Below are positions 30,969 through 41,278 of a stretch of DNA of 64,000 bases, piece by piece; the first letter of the stretch is position 1, and every line of letters begins with the position of its first letter. A program made the translations under genes and the position numbers. The notes beneath the pieces are model-generated. The model made no database searches, was not told where the DNA came from, and worked only from the letters and a program-made list of their open reading frames with translations. This DNA is from Cycas panzhihuaensis (lineage: Eukaryota > Cycadophyta): contig CM041465.1 of NCBI GenBank assembly GCA_023213395.1, positions 173,483,741 through 173,547,740 of the forward strand, read 5' to 3'.

Positions 30969-32072
30969 TCATTCATTCCTTGCCATTGCCAAATTGTCCT
31001 TAAGAATTCTAATCGTGTCTTCCATTTGCTTTTGGTGTTCTTGGACAGTTTGAACCGGGGATGATCCATTCCATGTCAATAGAGATGGCAGCTGGTATCC
31101 GTAAAGAGCCTGGAATGGCGTCATCTTGGTGGAAGAGTGGTATGTTGTATTATACCACCACTCGGCTAGATGGAGCCACTTGTGCCACTGATTTTGTTTA
31201 TCTGAGTAGAAATTCCTCAAATAACCTTCTAGACATTTGTTGACTATCTCTATCTGTCCATCGGTTTGGGGATGATACGCTGTGCTCATGTGTAATTTTG
31301 TACTTGCAATTCTAAATAAATCCTTCCAAAATTTACTGGTTAACTTTGGATCCCTATCGCTAACAATAGTTTTAGGGAACCCATGTAGTCTATGGATTTC
31401 TTTCATGTATAGTTCTGCTACGTCACTTGCCTTTTGTTGTTGTAGCCCTCGAAAATGGCTATACTTTGTTAATCTATCGATTGTGACAAAGATTGCATCT
31501 TTACCTTCTGATTTTGGGAGACTTGTAATAAAATCCATTGAAATTTCTTCCCATTTTTGGTTGGGAATTGGTAGGGGTTGTAGGAGACCTGGGGTCTTTA
31601 CACATTCTACCTTATTCCGTTGACAAGTGTCACATTCTGTCACGAATTTTTGGACGTCTGATTTCAAGCCCTTCAAAAAGTACGACGCTTTTATCTTCCA
31701 ATATGTCTTGTCTATACCGGTGGCTCGCTCGATCGAATGTGCTTCTTGCAGTATAATTTCCTTTAATTTGGAATTTTTGGGAATGCAGATTTTGCCATTC
31801 CTAAGAATCAGATCGCACTTTTGTTGGTATTTATCTGAATTGCTTCCCTTCATGTTATCTAGGAGTTTTTGGTATCTTGGATCTGCCATATATTCAGTTC
31901 TAATGGATTTTAACCATGAGGGCATAATTGTTGATATCAACTGCAATGAAGGACCTACTTTCGCTTCATCTGGGATTCTTGATAATGCATCTGCTATAAT
32001 ATTCTCTTTGCCTTTCTTGTATACTATTGAGAAATCAAAATTCTGCACCATCGACCCATTTTTGTTGCTCAT
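30969..32072 (-). CDS. pol: G4 RNase H end plus integrase (367-codon ORF)
   Basis: Starts within RNase H (VYKKGKENIIADALSR), then the HHCC finger (H in EAHSIERATG, CDTCQRNK), then the full DDE core: Asp in SMDFITSLPKSEGKDA, Asp in IVSDRDPKLTSKF, Glu in DGQIEIVNKC. The Trp-rich tail HKWLHLAEWWYNTTYH follows, typical of gypsy IN. This is the most intact integrase in the window; all catalytic residues are present. Confidence 0.93.
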   Translation of the reverse strand: MSNKNGSMVQNFDFSIVYKKGKENIIADALSRIPDEAKVGPSLQLISTIMPSWLKSIRTEYMADPRYQKLLDNMKGSNSDKYQQKCDLILRNGKICIPKNSKLKEIILQEAHSIERATGIDKTYWKIKASYFLKGLKSDVQKFVTECDTCQRNKVECVKTPGLLQPLPIPNQKWEEISMDFITSLPKSEGKDAIFVTIDRLTKYSHFRGLQQQKASDVAELYMKEIHRLHGFPKTIVSDRDPKLTSKFWKDLFRIASTKLHMSTAYHPQTDGQIEIVNKCLEGYLRNFYSDKQNQWHKWLHLAEWWYNTTYHSSTKMTPFQALYGYQLPSLLTWNGSSPVQTVQEHQKQMEDTIRILKDNLAMARNE

Positions 32073-32322
32073 CGGACAATGTCTTCTGTCTGAGGAAGTA
32101 TTTTAGACTATCATGATTCGTGCGCACTTGAAAGGAATTTCCCAATAGATATTGTCGCCATTGCTGGATGGCGTGCATGATAGCGAGCATCTCCTTATCA
32201 TATATGGGTTTGAGTTTTTCTCTCATTATTTAACTTCCGACTCTCATAAGCTATTGGTTTTCATCTTGGAGTAAGGCGCTCCTATCCGAATCTCGATGCA
32301 TCACATTTCAATACGAATGGTT
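32035..32322 (-). pseudogene. G4 RNase H N-terminal part
   Basis: ORF 32035-32226 gives YDKEMLAIMHAIQQWRQYL and NHDSLKYFLRQK (Glu and Asp sites). The first Asp block (CDASG-type) at 32280-32320 is in another frame. Two small frameshifts separate it from RT (32323) and from the IN ORF. Confidence 0.85.
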
Positions 32323-33414
32323 TCAAAAATCGGTGTTGTTAACACCGGAGTCAATTATCATGGCCTTCTTAAGATTACCAAAAGCTTCTTCTGCTTTCAG
32401 GTTCCAAACAAATGCATCTTTCTTTGTTAAATCTGTGAGGGGTGTTGCTAGGTGTGCATAACCCTTTATAAACTTCCTAACAAATCCTGTTGTCCCCAAG
32501 AATCCTCGAACTGTTGTAACACTTGTTGGGGTTGGCCAATTGACAATTGCTTGTATTTTCTTTGGATCAATCCTTATACCTTCTCTAGTTATGATATGGC
32601 CTAAGTATTCTAGTTCTCTCTTTGCAAACGAACATTTCTTCTTGTTGGCAAAGAATTGATTATCACGCAAAATTCCGAAAACGATTTTCAGGTGTTCTAG
32701 ATGCTCTTCCCATGTCTTACTATAGATTAAGATATCATCGAATTTGCATAGGACTTGCCTGAAGGTATCGTTCATGGTGCTCTGAAATGTTGCCAGCACG
32801 TTTGTTAATCCAAATGGCATTAACTTAAATTCAAATAGGCCTTCATGTGTTCTAAACGCTGTCTTGTAGACGTCTTCTTCTTTTATCCGGATTTGATGAT
32901 ATCCTGAGCGTAAATCAAATTTTGAAAAGTAATTTGCTCCATGAATTTCGTCCAATAGATCATCAATGCGGGGGATCGGGTACGTGTTCTTGGCTGTTAA
33001 TTGATTGAGACCCCGATAGTCTACACACATTCTATATGAACCATCCTTTTTTGTACTGATAACAACTGGGGCTACGAACGGGCTTGTGCTAGGGGTAATA
33101 CTCCCTTGAGATAGGAGTTCGCTTGTGATTTTCTCGATTTCTTTTCGTAAACGATACGGATGTCTATATGGTCGAACGTTGACTGGCGTTGCACCTGGTA
33201 TAAGTTCAATTGCATGTTGATTTTCTCGAAGAGGCGGTAGTCCTTTCGGTTCATCAAACACTGTCTTGTATTCTTCTATAATTTGTTGAATCTCTGGTGG
33301 AGTATCCTCGATTTCAACCTTATAGCATGTCATAATATATGCTGATGGGTTTTTCCTGAGGATCTTCTCCATTCGGTGTGATGAGACCAGTTGTCTTGGT
33401 GGTGTTGCTTGCAC
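32323..33414 (-). CDS. pol: G4 reverse transcriptase (363-codon ORF)
   Basis: Order: LVSSHRMEK linker, ELLSQGSITPSTSPFVAPVV, RMCVDYRGLNQLTAKN, SKFDLRSGYHQI (first Asp), FKLMPFGLTNVLA, then LCKFDDILIYSKTW. The DD pair (32734-32739) is there, but five residues seen in G2 (LIFFDD) are missing in front of it, so the FFDD box reads KFDD. RFLGTTGFVRKFIKGYAHLA follows (RT connection). The ORF is otherwise undamaged. Confidence 0.93.
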   Translation of the reverse strand: MQATPPRQLVSSHRMEKILRKNPSAYIMTCYKVEIEDTPPEIQQIIEEYKTVFDEPKGLPPLRENQHAIELIPGATPVNVRPYRHPYRLRKEIEKITSELLSQGSITPSTSPFVAPVVISTKKDGSYRMCVDYRGLNQLTAKNTYPIPRIDDLLDEIHGANYFSKFDLRSGYHQIRIKEEDVYKTAFRTHEGLFEFKLMPFGLTNVLATFQSTMNDTFRQVLCKFDDILIYSKTWEEHLEHLKIVFGILRDNQFFANKKKCSFAKRELEYLGHIITREGIRIDPKKIQAIVNWPTPTSVTTVRGFLGTTGFVRKFIKGYAHLATPLTDLTKKDAFVWNLKAEEAFGNLKKAMIIDSGVNNTDF

Positions 33415-34318
33415 GCAATCGATACTTACGTCCTCCCTGGCGAAAGCACATAAATCTGGTCATATAATTAGTGACTATATTACCCAGAGTTTGAAGCCAC
33501 TGGATTCCCAATACTGCATCCACGCCACCGATTTGCATTGCAAACATGCATGTGTTTGTGCAATATTCACCCATCTGTAAATTTATTTTTTTGTAGAATC
33601 CTTTGCATGGTGCTGTTTTCCCATTTGCAATTGACACTTGGAATGTATTTATTGGTTCTATTTTAATTCCAAGCTTCTTTGCAGTTGCCCTATTTATAAA
33701 GTTGTGTGTACTACCACTATCGACTAGAATTACGACAGGTGCCCCTTTTATCATCCCTTGGAATCGAAGTGTTTGTGGTGTAACACTTTGTCCTGTAATT
33801 GCTTGGAGTGATATGTGTACATTTTCTGTATCTAGTTCCAATAGTTCGTCTACTTCAGCTTCCTCTGGCTTTTCTTCAACTTCTTCATGAATTTCCTCGG
33901 GTGCTTCTTCTTCCTCCGATATTATTGTATCTTTGGTATTAATCATAAATACCTTCTTGCCGACGCATTGATGTTCGCGATTCCATTTCGCACCGCATTT
34001 GAAACAAGTTCCTTTCCTCATGTGTTCTTCCTTTGTTGTTGTCTCTTGATTACTTCTAAGTGTTAATGGAGCCTCCGCTTTAGTTCCTGACCTGTTCCAG
34101 TTTGGGTTAAATCCTTGTGAGCTTTCTGTCCTGCGTGTGAATGTAGGTCTAGTTTCCCATAGTTCTGCTTCCACGCATCTTGCTGTTTTGATTGCTGAAT
34201 CTAATGTTGGCACCTCCATTGCTTTTAGACGATATCTTATTGGAGGTTTCAATCCGCTAATGTATGTTTCTAGAAGGAGTTCTTGTGGTACGATTGTCGG
34301 ATTTAGACATTGTAACAC
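33320..34318 (-). CDS. gag: G4 gag C-terminus, zinc knuckle and protease (332 codons)
   Basis: Reads ETYISGLKPPIRYRL, the knuckle RKGTCFKCGAKWNREHQC, an acidic linker ending LLELDTENVHISLQAITGQ, and the protease VVILVDSGSTHNFINRA with an intact DSGST loop, then MQIGGVDAVLGIQWLQTLG. Gag and protease share one frame, and the next ORF (RT, from 33414) overlaps it in another frame, a one-base-type shift. Family members usually fuse gag-PR-RT. Confidence 0.92.
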   Translation of the reverse strand: MLQCLNPTIVPQELLLETYISGLKPPIRYRLKAMEVPTLDSAIKTARCVEAELWETRPTFTRRTESSQGFNPNWNRSGTKAEAPLTLRSNQETTTKEEHMRKGTCFKCGAKWNREHQCVGKKVFMINTKDTIISEEEEAPEEIHEEVEEKPEEAEVDELLELDTENVHISLQAITGQSVTPQTLRFQGMIKGAPVVILVDSGSTHNFINRATAKKLGIKIEPINTFQVSIANGKTAPCKGFYKKINLQMGEYCTNTCMFAMQIGGVDAVLGIQWLQTLGNIVTNYMTRFMCFRQGGRKYRLRASNTTKTTGLITPNGEDPQEKPISIYYDML

Positions 34319-34980
34319 CTAAAATTGTTCAGTGAACTCTTGGACTGAGCTAGTTTGCTGTAATCTTGTCAACTGGGCGAAGTAGTCCGTACTCCATGAG
34401 TCTTCATATTGGGTTATGAGCCCATGCTTCATGTTCTGCCAACTTTCTGCCTGTTTCCCACTGGTTCGAAGCCACCATGAATACCATTTCAAGGCTCGAC
34501 CGTACAAATGTAATGATGCTAAAGATACTTGCTCGTGTTCGTATCGCGTGGGCGAGAAATAAGTTTCCATCTCAGGGATCCATCCTCTTATATCCCTCGA
34601 TTTATCGGGTCAAATTTCTCTAAGGTGATCTTTGCCATTGTCACCCCTTCGTTATTCTTGCGGTTTCTTCTTTGATATTCTCCTCCTGCTTTAAATCTTC
34701 CTTGAAATTACTTGTATTTCCTTGTTCTATTTCCTTTTCTTGTTTGGCCCATATTGGTTCGCTTGTGGTGCATCCAATTTTATGTTGATTTTATGCATGA
34801 GATCCGAGAGGCTTGCTAACGAGGCTAGGATTTCCTTTCCTACTTAAATCGAGGTGATATGTTCTGTTGGATTGGCCTTGGCGATCGACATCTTCTTTGT
34901 TGTATAACCTTCTTAGGCGTAACTCGTTTGGGCTCTTCTCAAAAATCCACGGGCGGGAGGGGGGGGGAAATTTTCACTTC
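34319..34980 (-). pseudogene. G4 gag N-terminus
   Basis: ORF 34319-34570 holds ASLHLYGRALKWYSWW and YFAQLTRLQQTSSVQEFTEQF, the gag core, ending in a TAG right before the next ORF (equivalent to the stop seen in G2 at the same position). Upstream to about 34980 are N-terminal gag remains with stops and a G-rich run at 34951-34970. Confidence 0.85.
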
Positions 34981-35086
34981 CTTCTCGCAAAAATTTTCAC
35001 CCTTCTGATGGTACATTAGATGTTGATCCCCTTCCGAAAAAATTCGACTATATTCTCGGAGACACTTTTCCACGGGATAGCTTTAA

Positions 35087-35097
35087 GCTCGATACCA
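35087..35097 (-). other. G4 primer-binding site, one base short
   Basis: Plus-strand GCTCGATACCA lacks the T of GCTCTGATACCA, so the element strand is TGGTATCGAGC. Two bases separate it from the LTR. The same variant occurs in C4. Confidence 0.85.
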
Positions 35098-35099
35098 CT

Positions 35100-35610
35100 T
35101 GTAGCGGAAGCTTTTAACTTAATTCGAAATAACTCAAAGATTCGCAGAATCTTGGTCTAATATAGATTTGAGCAGATCTATTCAATCTCAAATAATAATG
35201 AATATTGGAAATTCACCATAAAACAACGAAATAAAGTAATGGAAATAGTACTAATAAAGGTAAATATATTGTGCAAAATATAAACAAAATATCCTTCTTG
35301 AGCGATCGCCCTTCGAGGGAATCCTCCAAATATCTCGGGCCAAAAGGGGAGCCAAGCTGCCCTAGAGCCAAAAATGTAGAAGAGATCCAATCCGAAGTGA
35401 TGATACCAAATGAGGGCTTTGCTCCCTATTTATAATGGCCGATTATTATCTTGTTTGAAGTCGGCGAATTAAGACAGTTCAGTGGGAGTGAACCATTAAT
35501 GAAGTCGGCCAGAAAACTGGCTTACTGGTCGGCTAATATTCCTGCGCTCATTTCTGGGGTTTAAGTCGGTTGACAGGCCCCTAAAGAGAGGGTTTTCCTG
35601 GAACGCAACA
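35100..35610 (-). repeat. G4 5' LTR
   Basis: TATTTATA (TATAAATA) at 35427-35434. GTCGGC boxes at 35460-35465, 35504-35509 and 35528-35533 and GTCGGT at 35565-35570 all lie upstream. The conserved block at 35312-35327 has lost four bases. Confidence 0.95.
35427..35434 (-). promoter_or_regulatory. G4 TATA box
   Basis: TATAAATA on the element strand; four RCCGAC boxes lie 25-145 bp upstream. Confidence 0.75.
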
Positions 35611-35615
35611 GTATC

Positions 35616-35812
35616 ATCATATTGGAACTTGGTCTTATAGACCTATTTGCACCTAATTGTTTGTTTGCTTTTTAGAAAATCAACCGAGTCTCATGTTTCA
35701 TTTTTTTGAATAGAATGAATTTCATCATCCATAACAACTCTCCACTTTTTATCATCGTTTACCTGCTCAAAAGTGGAAGGCTTTTTAGTACTAAGTACTT
35801 CAACCATAAGTG
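35616..35812 (-). pseudogene. C1 RT N-terminal fragment
   Basis: The minus strand reads PSTFEQVNDDKKW, MDDEIHSIQKNE and VYKTKFQYDD, matching C3 RT start residues [12 protein letters not shown]. It rejoins 20860 across C3/G4 and 43590 across C4. Stops at Trp positions. Confidence 0.87.
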
Positions 35813-35817
35813 CATAG

Positions 35818-36184
35818 TGTGACAATGTTAATGTCACATGGTCATTTCATGAAGTTAGAATTAGATAAAGTCACTTTTATGTTTATAACTTTAGGATAAG
35901 GTGACTATGCCTAAGTCACTTAAGTGAAATGACATAAAGTTCATTTCATTGTAATTTCATGTAATCTCATTTGAATGTCATTGGGAGGGAAAACTCAAAT
36001 TCCAAACCTTAATGAGCATCCTCATTATATAAGCTGAAATTACATGGAGAGTGATCATATTCTACACTTCTCCTCTTTGAGCTCAAGCTATTAGCATTCT
36101 CTTGTTGAGTACATTGTGCTTGCCTCCACTATTTGCCATTGTGTAGTGTTAGTGCACTAGATCCCTAGATCCATTCCCTCAACA
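35818..36184 (+). repeat. C4 5' LTR
   Basis: TATATAA at 36026-36032. A perfect terminal inverted repeat TGTGACA / TGTCACA with 7-nt loop spans 35818-35838. Ends CTCAACA. Confidence 0.97.
36026..36032 (+). promoter_or_regulatory. C4 TATA box
   Basis: TATATAA in the 5' LTR, about 150 bp before the LTR end. Identical in the 3' LTR. Confidence 0.7.
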
Positions 36185-36186
36185 AG

Positions 36187-36198
36187 TGGTATCGAGCC
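36187..36198 (+). other. C4 primer-binding site, one base short
   Basis: TGGTATCGAGCC lacks one A of TGGTATCAGAGCC (initiator tRNA-Met complement). Two bases after the LTR. Confidence 0.85.
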
Positions 36199-38280
36199 AT
36201 TGGGTGGATCCTAGTGCCACACTCACTTGCAAGGAGATTGCAAGCTATATTCTCCTCTTCTTCACCATTCATGTGAAGTGAAGAGTTGAGGATTTTTAAA
36301 AATCCATTTTTAAAGCTCTTTTTATAGCATTTTAGTACAAAATTATATGTTGTTGTACTATCTTATTTCGAGATAAGAAGAAGGAGTGTGGGCTTAAAAG
36401 CAACCTATTTGCGAGGCCTAAAGGAGCACGAGAATTGCTCAGCTGATAGCAATTTTCAGCCATCTTTTTGAGCCTCAAATCTGGCATTTTGGCCTATGTT
36501 TGGCCATTTTTTTGCGATAAAGTCAGATTTCAAGGTTGCGAGAAGAAGAAATCAGTGACTCTCATTGATTAGAGGCAGATTTTAAAGTATAAAACCAAAC
36601 CGTACGGACGCGGTACGGACTGTACGGATTTTCGTGCAATGCGGCCAAAAAATCAAAGTGCCCAAAATCGCATGCGAAATTTCACCAAGAGTGCGTCTTG
36701 GCATCCTAAGCACTTTTGTCTCTTTGGGCGACGTGAGATTTTGAGTTTAAAGGGTCAAACAACTTGTTTTTGCAGTCATTTTCCAAATTTAAAAATCTCG
36801 GATCTACAAAAATCGAGGAGTTTTTCTCTTTGTAATACATGTTTTGGATCTCCTCGTCCCGATCTATCATTTGGGACAAGTCTCACATGAATCCTGGCTC
36901 CGTTGAAAAGTTATGACAATTTTTAGGTTTTCTAGTACATTTTGGCCATGAGTTAAAACGGCTTTTTTGCCTGTTTTGACAAGATTTTTCAAAATTTTTG
37001 TATATTTGGAAAGTGCGGTGAAGGCCGCAAACTGAAATTTTTAATTTTTCAAAAATTTTTGAAATTTGTGCCATATAAGCGATACGATGGGCAGATGCGA
37101 TCGCCAACAATGAGACTTAGTTTCTTTGAAAATTTGAATTTTCGATTGTACCTTGTATTTCTCAAATTTTTAGTTTTGTTTTCCTTCTTTAAAAAAAAAA
37201 AAAAATTATTGTATGTAAAAGGGTTTTTTTTAAAGACATTTATAGCCTTTGTGGCTTTTAGAGGCCTATTTTGGCCCTTTTGTAAAAGAACAAGGTACTT
37301 AAATCCTTTGTAAAGCCAATCATCCGGATCGGAGCAATATCCGATGATTTGGCTCATCATGTATGATTTTAATGGTTGCATGCACTTGGAGACTTCATTG
37401 AGTGCCACTTGGGCACATAGAGTGCCATTTGGGCACTAGGTGGACACGGCAACAATACTTAAGTGGAGCATTTACATTCATTTACATTCAGTTTTCAGTT
37501 ATTTTTACATGACATTCGAGAACAAGAGCACTTTCCTTAAAATCAACTCATCTCGACGACTTTATACCGCCAATTCTTGACTTGTCGCATACCGCCTTTG
37601 GTTGAAATAGACCAAGGTTGGCCAAAGTCCGAGCCCTAAGGGAGGTGTGAGTTTCATCTTTGGGTCCGGTCATAACCAGTATAGTGGTGGAGGGACGGGT
37701 GAGCCATACCTACGGCCTCCAATCAGGGATTATCCTGATAACCATCCGGGAAAACTGAAAACCCTTAATCAAGATAATTAATTTAGCTGGGCCAATATCC
37801 GTCATAGCCGTGGGATACGCAGTACTTCTCTTGAGAGTATATCGCTCATTGGTGAACTGGGTGAGGACCCGGTGCACTGGCTCCACGTTTACTTGGATTT
37901 TATCACCAAGGAACGGTGCAGGTATCACGGGTGAAGGCCCTAATCGTATACTAGAAGCCCCCTTAGGCATCGACACCTCACCTACTTTGGATACAAGTTA
38001 GAGGTTTGGGTTTGTTACACATCCTACATCACTTTGGTTTTCAGTTGTGTGCACCCACATGCCAGCTTCTATATAGGCCTTCTCACTTATCTTGATTAGA
38101 TCACTTACATCACATACTTATTTGTGATCTCTTTGCTTCCACATCTTACATTGTATTACTTCATTATTCCCTGCTGCGTCAGGTAGACCTGTCACAAGTG
38201 TCAGTGACTCCACCTTTTTCTACTTAGTGCATTTTCATACACATTTATAAACATCACTCTTATTCATCTTTTCACACCAC
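36199..38280 (+). other. C4 long leader
   Basis: About 2.1 kb without a convincing gene. Holds GTACGGA repeats at 36603-36632, an A run at 37192-37205, a 20-bp tandem repeat with hairpins at 37400-37439, and a GC-richer stretch at 37560-38000. ORFs on the minus strand (37710-37976) show no domain. Confidence 0.75.
37400..37439 (+). repeat. tandem 20-bp hairpin repeat
   Basis: Two adjacent copies, each GAGTGCCAYTTGGGCAC plus three bases, differing at three positions. Each can pair GTGCC with GGCAC. Confidence 0.85.
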
Positions 38281-39260
38281 CATGTCGACCAACTTCAAGC
38301 AGAATGTGAACTGTATGCTAAAAGGGAAGGAGAATTGGGATCTATAGTTCATGGGAGTTAAGAACTCAGCCAAGTATGAGGGACTCTGGCTGGACCACTT
38401 GGAGCGAACCCCGATAGTACCTGCAACCGACACCACACCGCAGAGTGGTGGCACACCCCCAGCTCCTCCTACTCATAATCCGCAACGGCGACAGTGGATC
38501 ATTGAAGACCAGAAGATCGGGCGGGGATCCCTAGTTCTGATTACTCCTTGCACAACCTAATCGATGACACGCAAGACGACATCGCCTTCAAGGTCCTCAA
38601 GTCCTCAAAAGAAACTTTGATACTCGATCGGACTTGGGTTTGTTCATATGGTATTGAAGATGAACAAGATGCGAATGCGAGAAAGGGCGAGCACATGAAA
38701 CCATCAATGCTCTTCGCCCCATTAAGCGAGCCATTGATAGGGATTTTAAGACCCAATGCATAACTTGGGCCTTCCTAATTCAATCCGATCTACATGTTCA
38801 CGATTATAAGAACACGCTAGGAAATCTTGATCATCGGCACATGAAGACCCTCAACTTCAAGCATTAGGCGAGAAGTTTATTGAACATGACAAGACCTTCA
38901 CTACTAGCTTCCCACTTTCGATTCAACTCCTAATGCGACCTTTGAAGTGACATGGACGAGGAAGTATACTACACCAAAGCGAAGGTCAATCTTCACGGAG
39001 GAAGAAGAGGTCGTGGAAGAGGCGGGGAAAGCAACAGGGACAACCACATAGGCAACAACAAGGTCGGACAAAATAGTAGTCAAAAGGCATCAATCGAGAG
39101 GGCCAAACAACAATGCTCCACGTGTCAAAGGTGTAACAGGAAAGGACACCTTGCAAAAGATTGCCGCATTGACTACAGCAGTTGCCTCGTCATCAACAAC
39201 AACAACATCAAGCCCACAATGTTGATGAGAGTCATGATGACTTATTTGCGGAGCAAATCT
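38281..39260 (+). pseudogene. C4 gag with zinc knuckle
   Basis: ATG at 38281 (MSTNFKQNVNCMLKGKENWDL) hits a stop after 21 codons. The region continues through shifted frames to a knuckle CSTCQRCNRKGHLAKDC at about 39118-39170, CX2CX4HX4C once the frame is followed. The start MS..F..L.G.NW is typical of copia gag. At least two stops and several shifts. Confidence 0.8.
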
Positions 39261-39399
39261 CATTGAGGCACGTATTCAACAAAGCGAAGCATCCACTTCA
39301 TCTATTGCTTCCAGACCTAAGAGGTACATCGAGGCACCTGTGGCACGACCATTTGTCGACTTGATTCGCCACTACCTCGACCACTTGACAGCAAATCTT

Positions 39400-39954
39400 T
39401 GCATCAACATCATCATCGATCGGGTTATGGACACGGGAGCTACCCGAGACATGACTTGTCACCGAGACTTCTTTCGGGATTTTGATTCGAGAGGTCCGGA
39501 GTAGTACACATGGTGATAAGTCGACACAACTTTGTTCAAGGCATGGGCTCTATATGCACAAGCTCCCTGTGCCCCGCCCAATTTTACTTTAAAAGATGTC
39601 TTGTATATTCCCATCTCAAACAAAACCTTACGTCGTTATCCACACTTGTCTCCGTGGATTCGACTGAGTGTCACATCTAATAATCAAGTTCTTAGTGTTA
39701 TTCACCCGCCTTCATGTTACGTGGTAATGAGGAAACTTGAAGGTAAGCTATTTAGATTATTTGGAACCACATTGTCTTCTTCGCATACCAAGTTGTTGCC
39801 CCATCGTATCGTGGAAGAACTTGCATATAATGTCACATTGACTCATTCCAAGTCTGTCCTAGAAGCTCTTTGGCATGCTCGCATGGGGCACGTCAAACTT
39901 GATCGGCTTAAGGAAATCTCTCATTCTACTCCAGGTCTACCCAGTTTTCCCTAA
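39400..39954 (+). pseudogene. C4 protease and GAG-pre-integrase
   Basis: DTGATRDMTCHRDFF near 39430 is the protease loop (DTGAT, a tolerated variant of DSGAS). ORF 39532-39954 contains LKDVLYIPISN, and LWHARMGHVKLDRLKEIS, the pre-integrase HxxLGH motif. Broken by a frameshift around 39505 and by a stop at 39952. Confidence 0.82.
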
Positions 39955-39972
39955 GCCATTCAAATGTGAAGC

Positions 39973-40604
39973 TTGCATTATTGCCAAATCCCACAGACAG
40001 CCATTTCCCCAGAGTCAATGGAAAGCCAACCTCTTGAATTAGTACACTCAGACATTTGTGGGCCTATGCCTATCCCTTCTCTCACAGGGAAGAGGTACTA
40101 TATTACATTTATTGATGACTTCACTCGAAAGGTATGGGTGACCTTTCTCAAATCAAAAGATGAAGCATTCACAGTATTCAAGGCATTCAAGGCTCTCACA
40201 GAGAAGGAATCTGGATATCAACTGAAGTGTCTCAGGACTGACAATGGTGGCGAATACACTTCAAATGAATTCGAAGACTTCTTGTGTCAGTAGGGGATCA
40301 AGCATCAAACAACTATTGCGGTACCCTCGGTAGAATGGAGTTCTTTGAAAGGGCTAATAGAACCATAATGAATATGGCACGGGCTATGCTTGTCTTCAAG
40401 AATGTGCCTGTATATCTTTGGGCCGAAGCTATTTATACTGCAATCTACTGCATGAACAACATAAGTCCATCAAAGCTCGGCCCGTCTCCAAATGAACAAT
40501 GGACTGGATGGACCCCTACCGTCCATCACTTCAAAATTTTTGGCTCTACTTGTTATGCTCACATTCTTGATGAGCATAGAAATAAGCTCAACCATGAGCT
40601 TTAA
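39973..40604 (+). pseudogene. C4 integrase
   Basis: ORF 39973-40293: ELVHSDICGPMPI (Asp), FIDDFTRKVWVTFL and LRTDNGGEYTSNEF (Asp), then a TAG at 40291 and a shift. The block where the third catalytic Glu should lie reads VEWSSLKG instead of QQNGVAER, so it is disrupted. ORF 40284-40604 holds the C-terminal part (AEAIYTAIYCMNN, HHFKIFGSTCYAHI). Confidence 0.87.
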
Positions 40605-40627
40605 AGGGCATCTTTGTTGGGTACCCC

Positions 40628-41278
40628 ATGAACAAGAAAGGGTACAAGGTCTTCATTCCAACATTAAAGAAGATCATTATCACTAGAGATGTGGTGTTTT
40701 GCGGAGCGGAGGATCAACTACTTCAACTTGATTCTAAAGCACCATCTCATAGATACAACGATGTCCAGAATATGATGTCTGATTCCAACATTTGGGGGGG
40801 GAGACACTGAAGAAATACTCAAAATTTTGGAATCTGACAATAGAGCCCCGGAGGACACTATCCTTGACTAAGATCCTGTGCCAATGTGCGCCAACCCAAC
40901 GCCATCTTGGGAGAATAGCCAGGAATCACCACGTCGAGCATTAAAAGGAAAAGGAGTTGCAGAAGAACCACCTTCACCACCTTCAGTTGTAGGGCCGTCT
41001 TCTCCAGCAATGTCATCAACCTCCGGACCATACATCTCCCATGATCCTTTTCAGGATCAAAATGAAGACCAGGATGTTGTGGAAATGAAAACCTCATTCC
41101 CAACCAAAGGTTTTCGAGAAGCCTACCCACTGCACAAAGACTTGAGATCTGATGAGGTAGGCAAAGCGGCACTCAAGTAGTGCCTCTGAGCAAGGGAGCA
41201 AACATCACTTCCCATAGAGCTTGAACCGCAGAATCGCACCTTGCTTCAAATGACGAGCCTCTATCATACCAAGAAGGC
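40628..41278 (+). pseudogene. C4 integrase-RT linker
   Basis: Reads MNKKGYKVFIPTLKKIIITR, DVVF and an acidic, Pro/Ser-rich linker (EEPPSPPSVVGPSSP at about 40960) with stops at 40809, 40869 and 41180. Such linkers precede RT in copia pol. Confidence 0.7.

Larger units (their letters stand above)
29981..35610 (-). mobile_element. G4: best-preserved Ty3/gypsy chromovirus
   Basis: LTRs 29981-30488 and 35100-35610 begin TGTAGCGGAAGC and end GGAACGCAACA, with a perfect TSD GTATC at 29976-29980 and 35611-35615. They are nearly collinear with few differences, so insertion is fairly recent. Long ORFs cover gag-PR, RT and RNase H-IN. The PBS lacks one base. It sits in C1 RT only 10 bp from the end of C3. 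Confidence 0.96.

Noticed and set aside
37192-37205. A run in the C4 leader as a poly(A) tail of a retrogene
   Set aside because: No upstream coding match and no TSD around it; the run lies within a continuous C4 leader.
37710-37976. 88-codon minus-strand ORF in the C4 leader as a possible captured gene
   Set aside because: Antisense to C4, no recognisable motif, and the sense strand has stops; no evidence for an exon.
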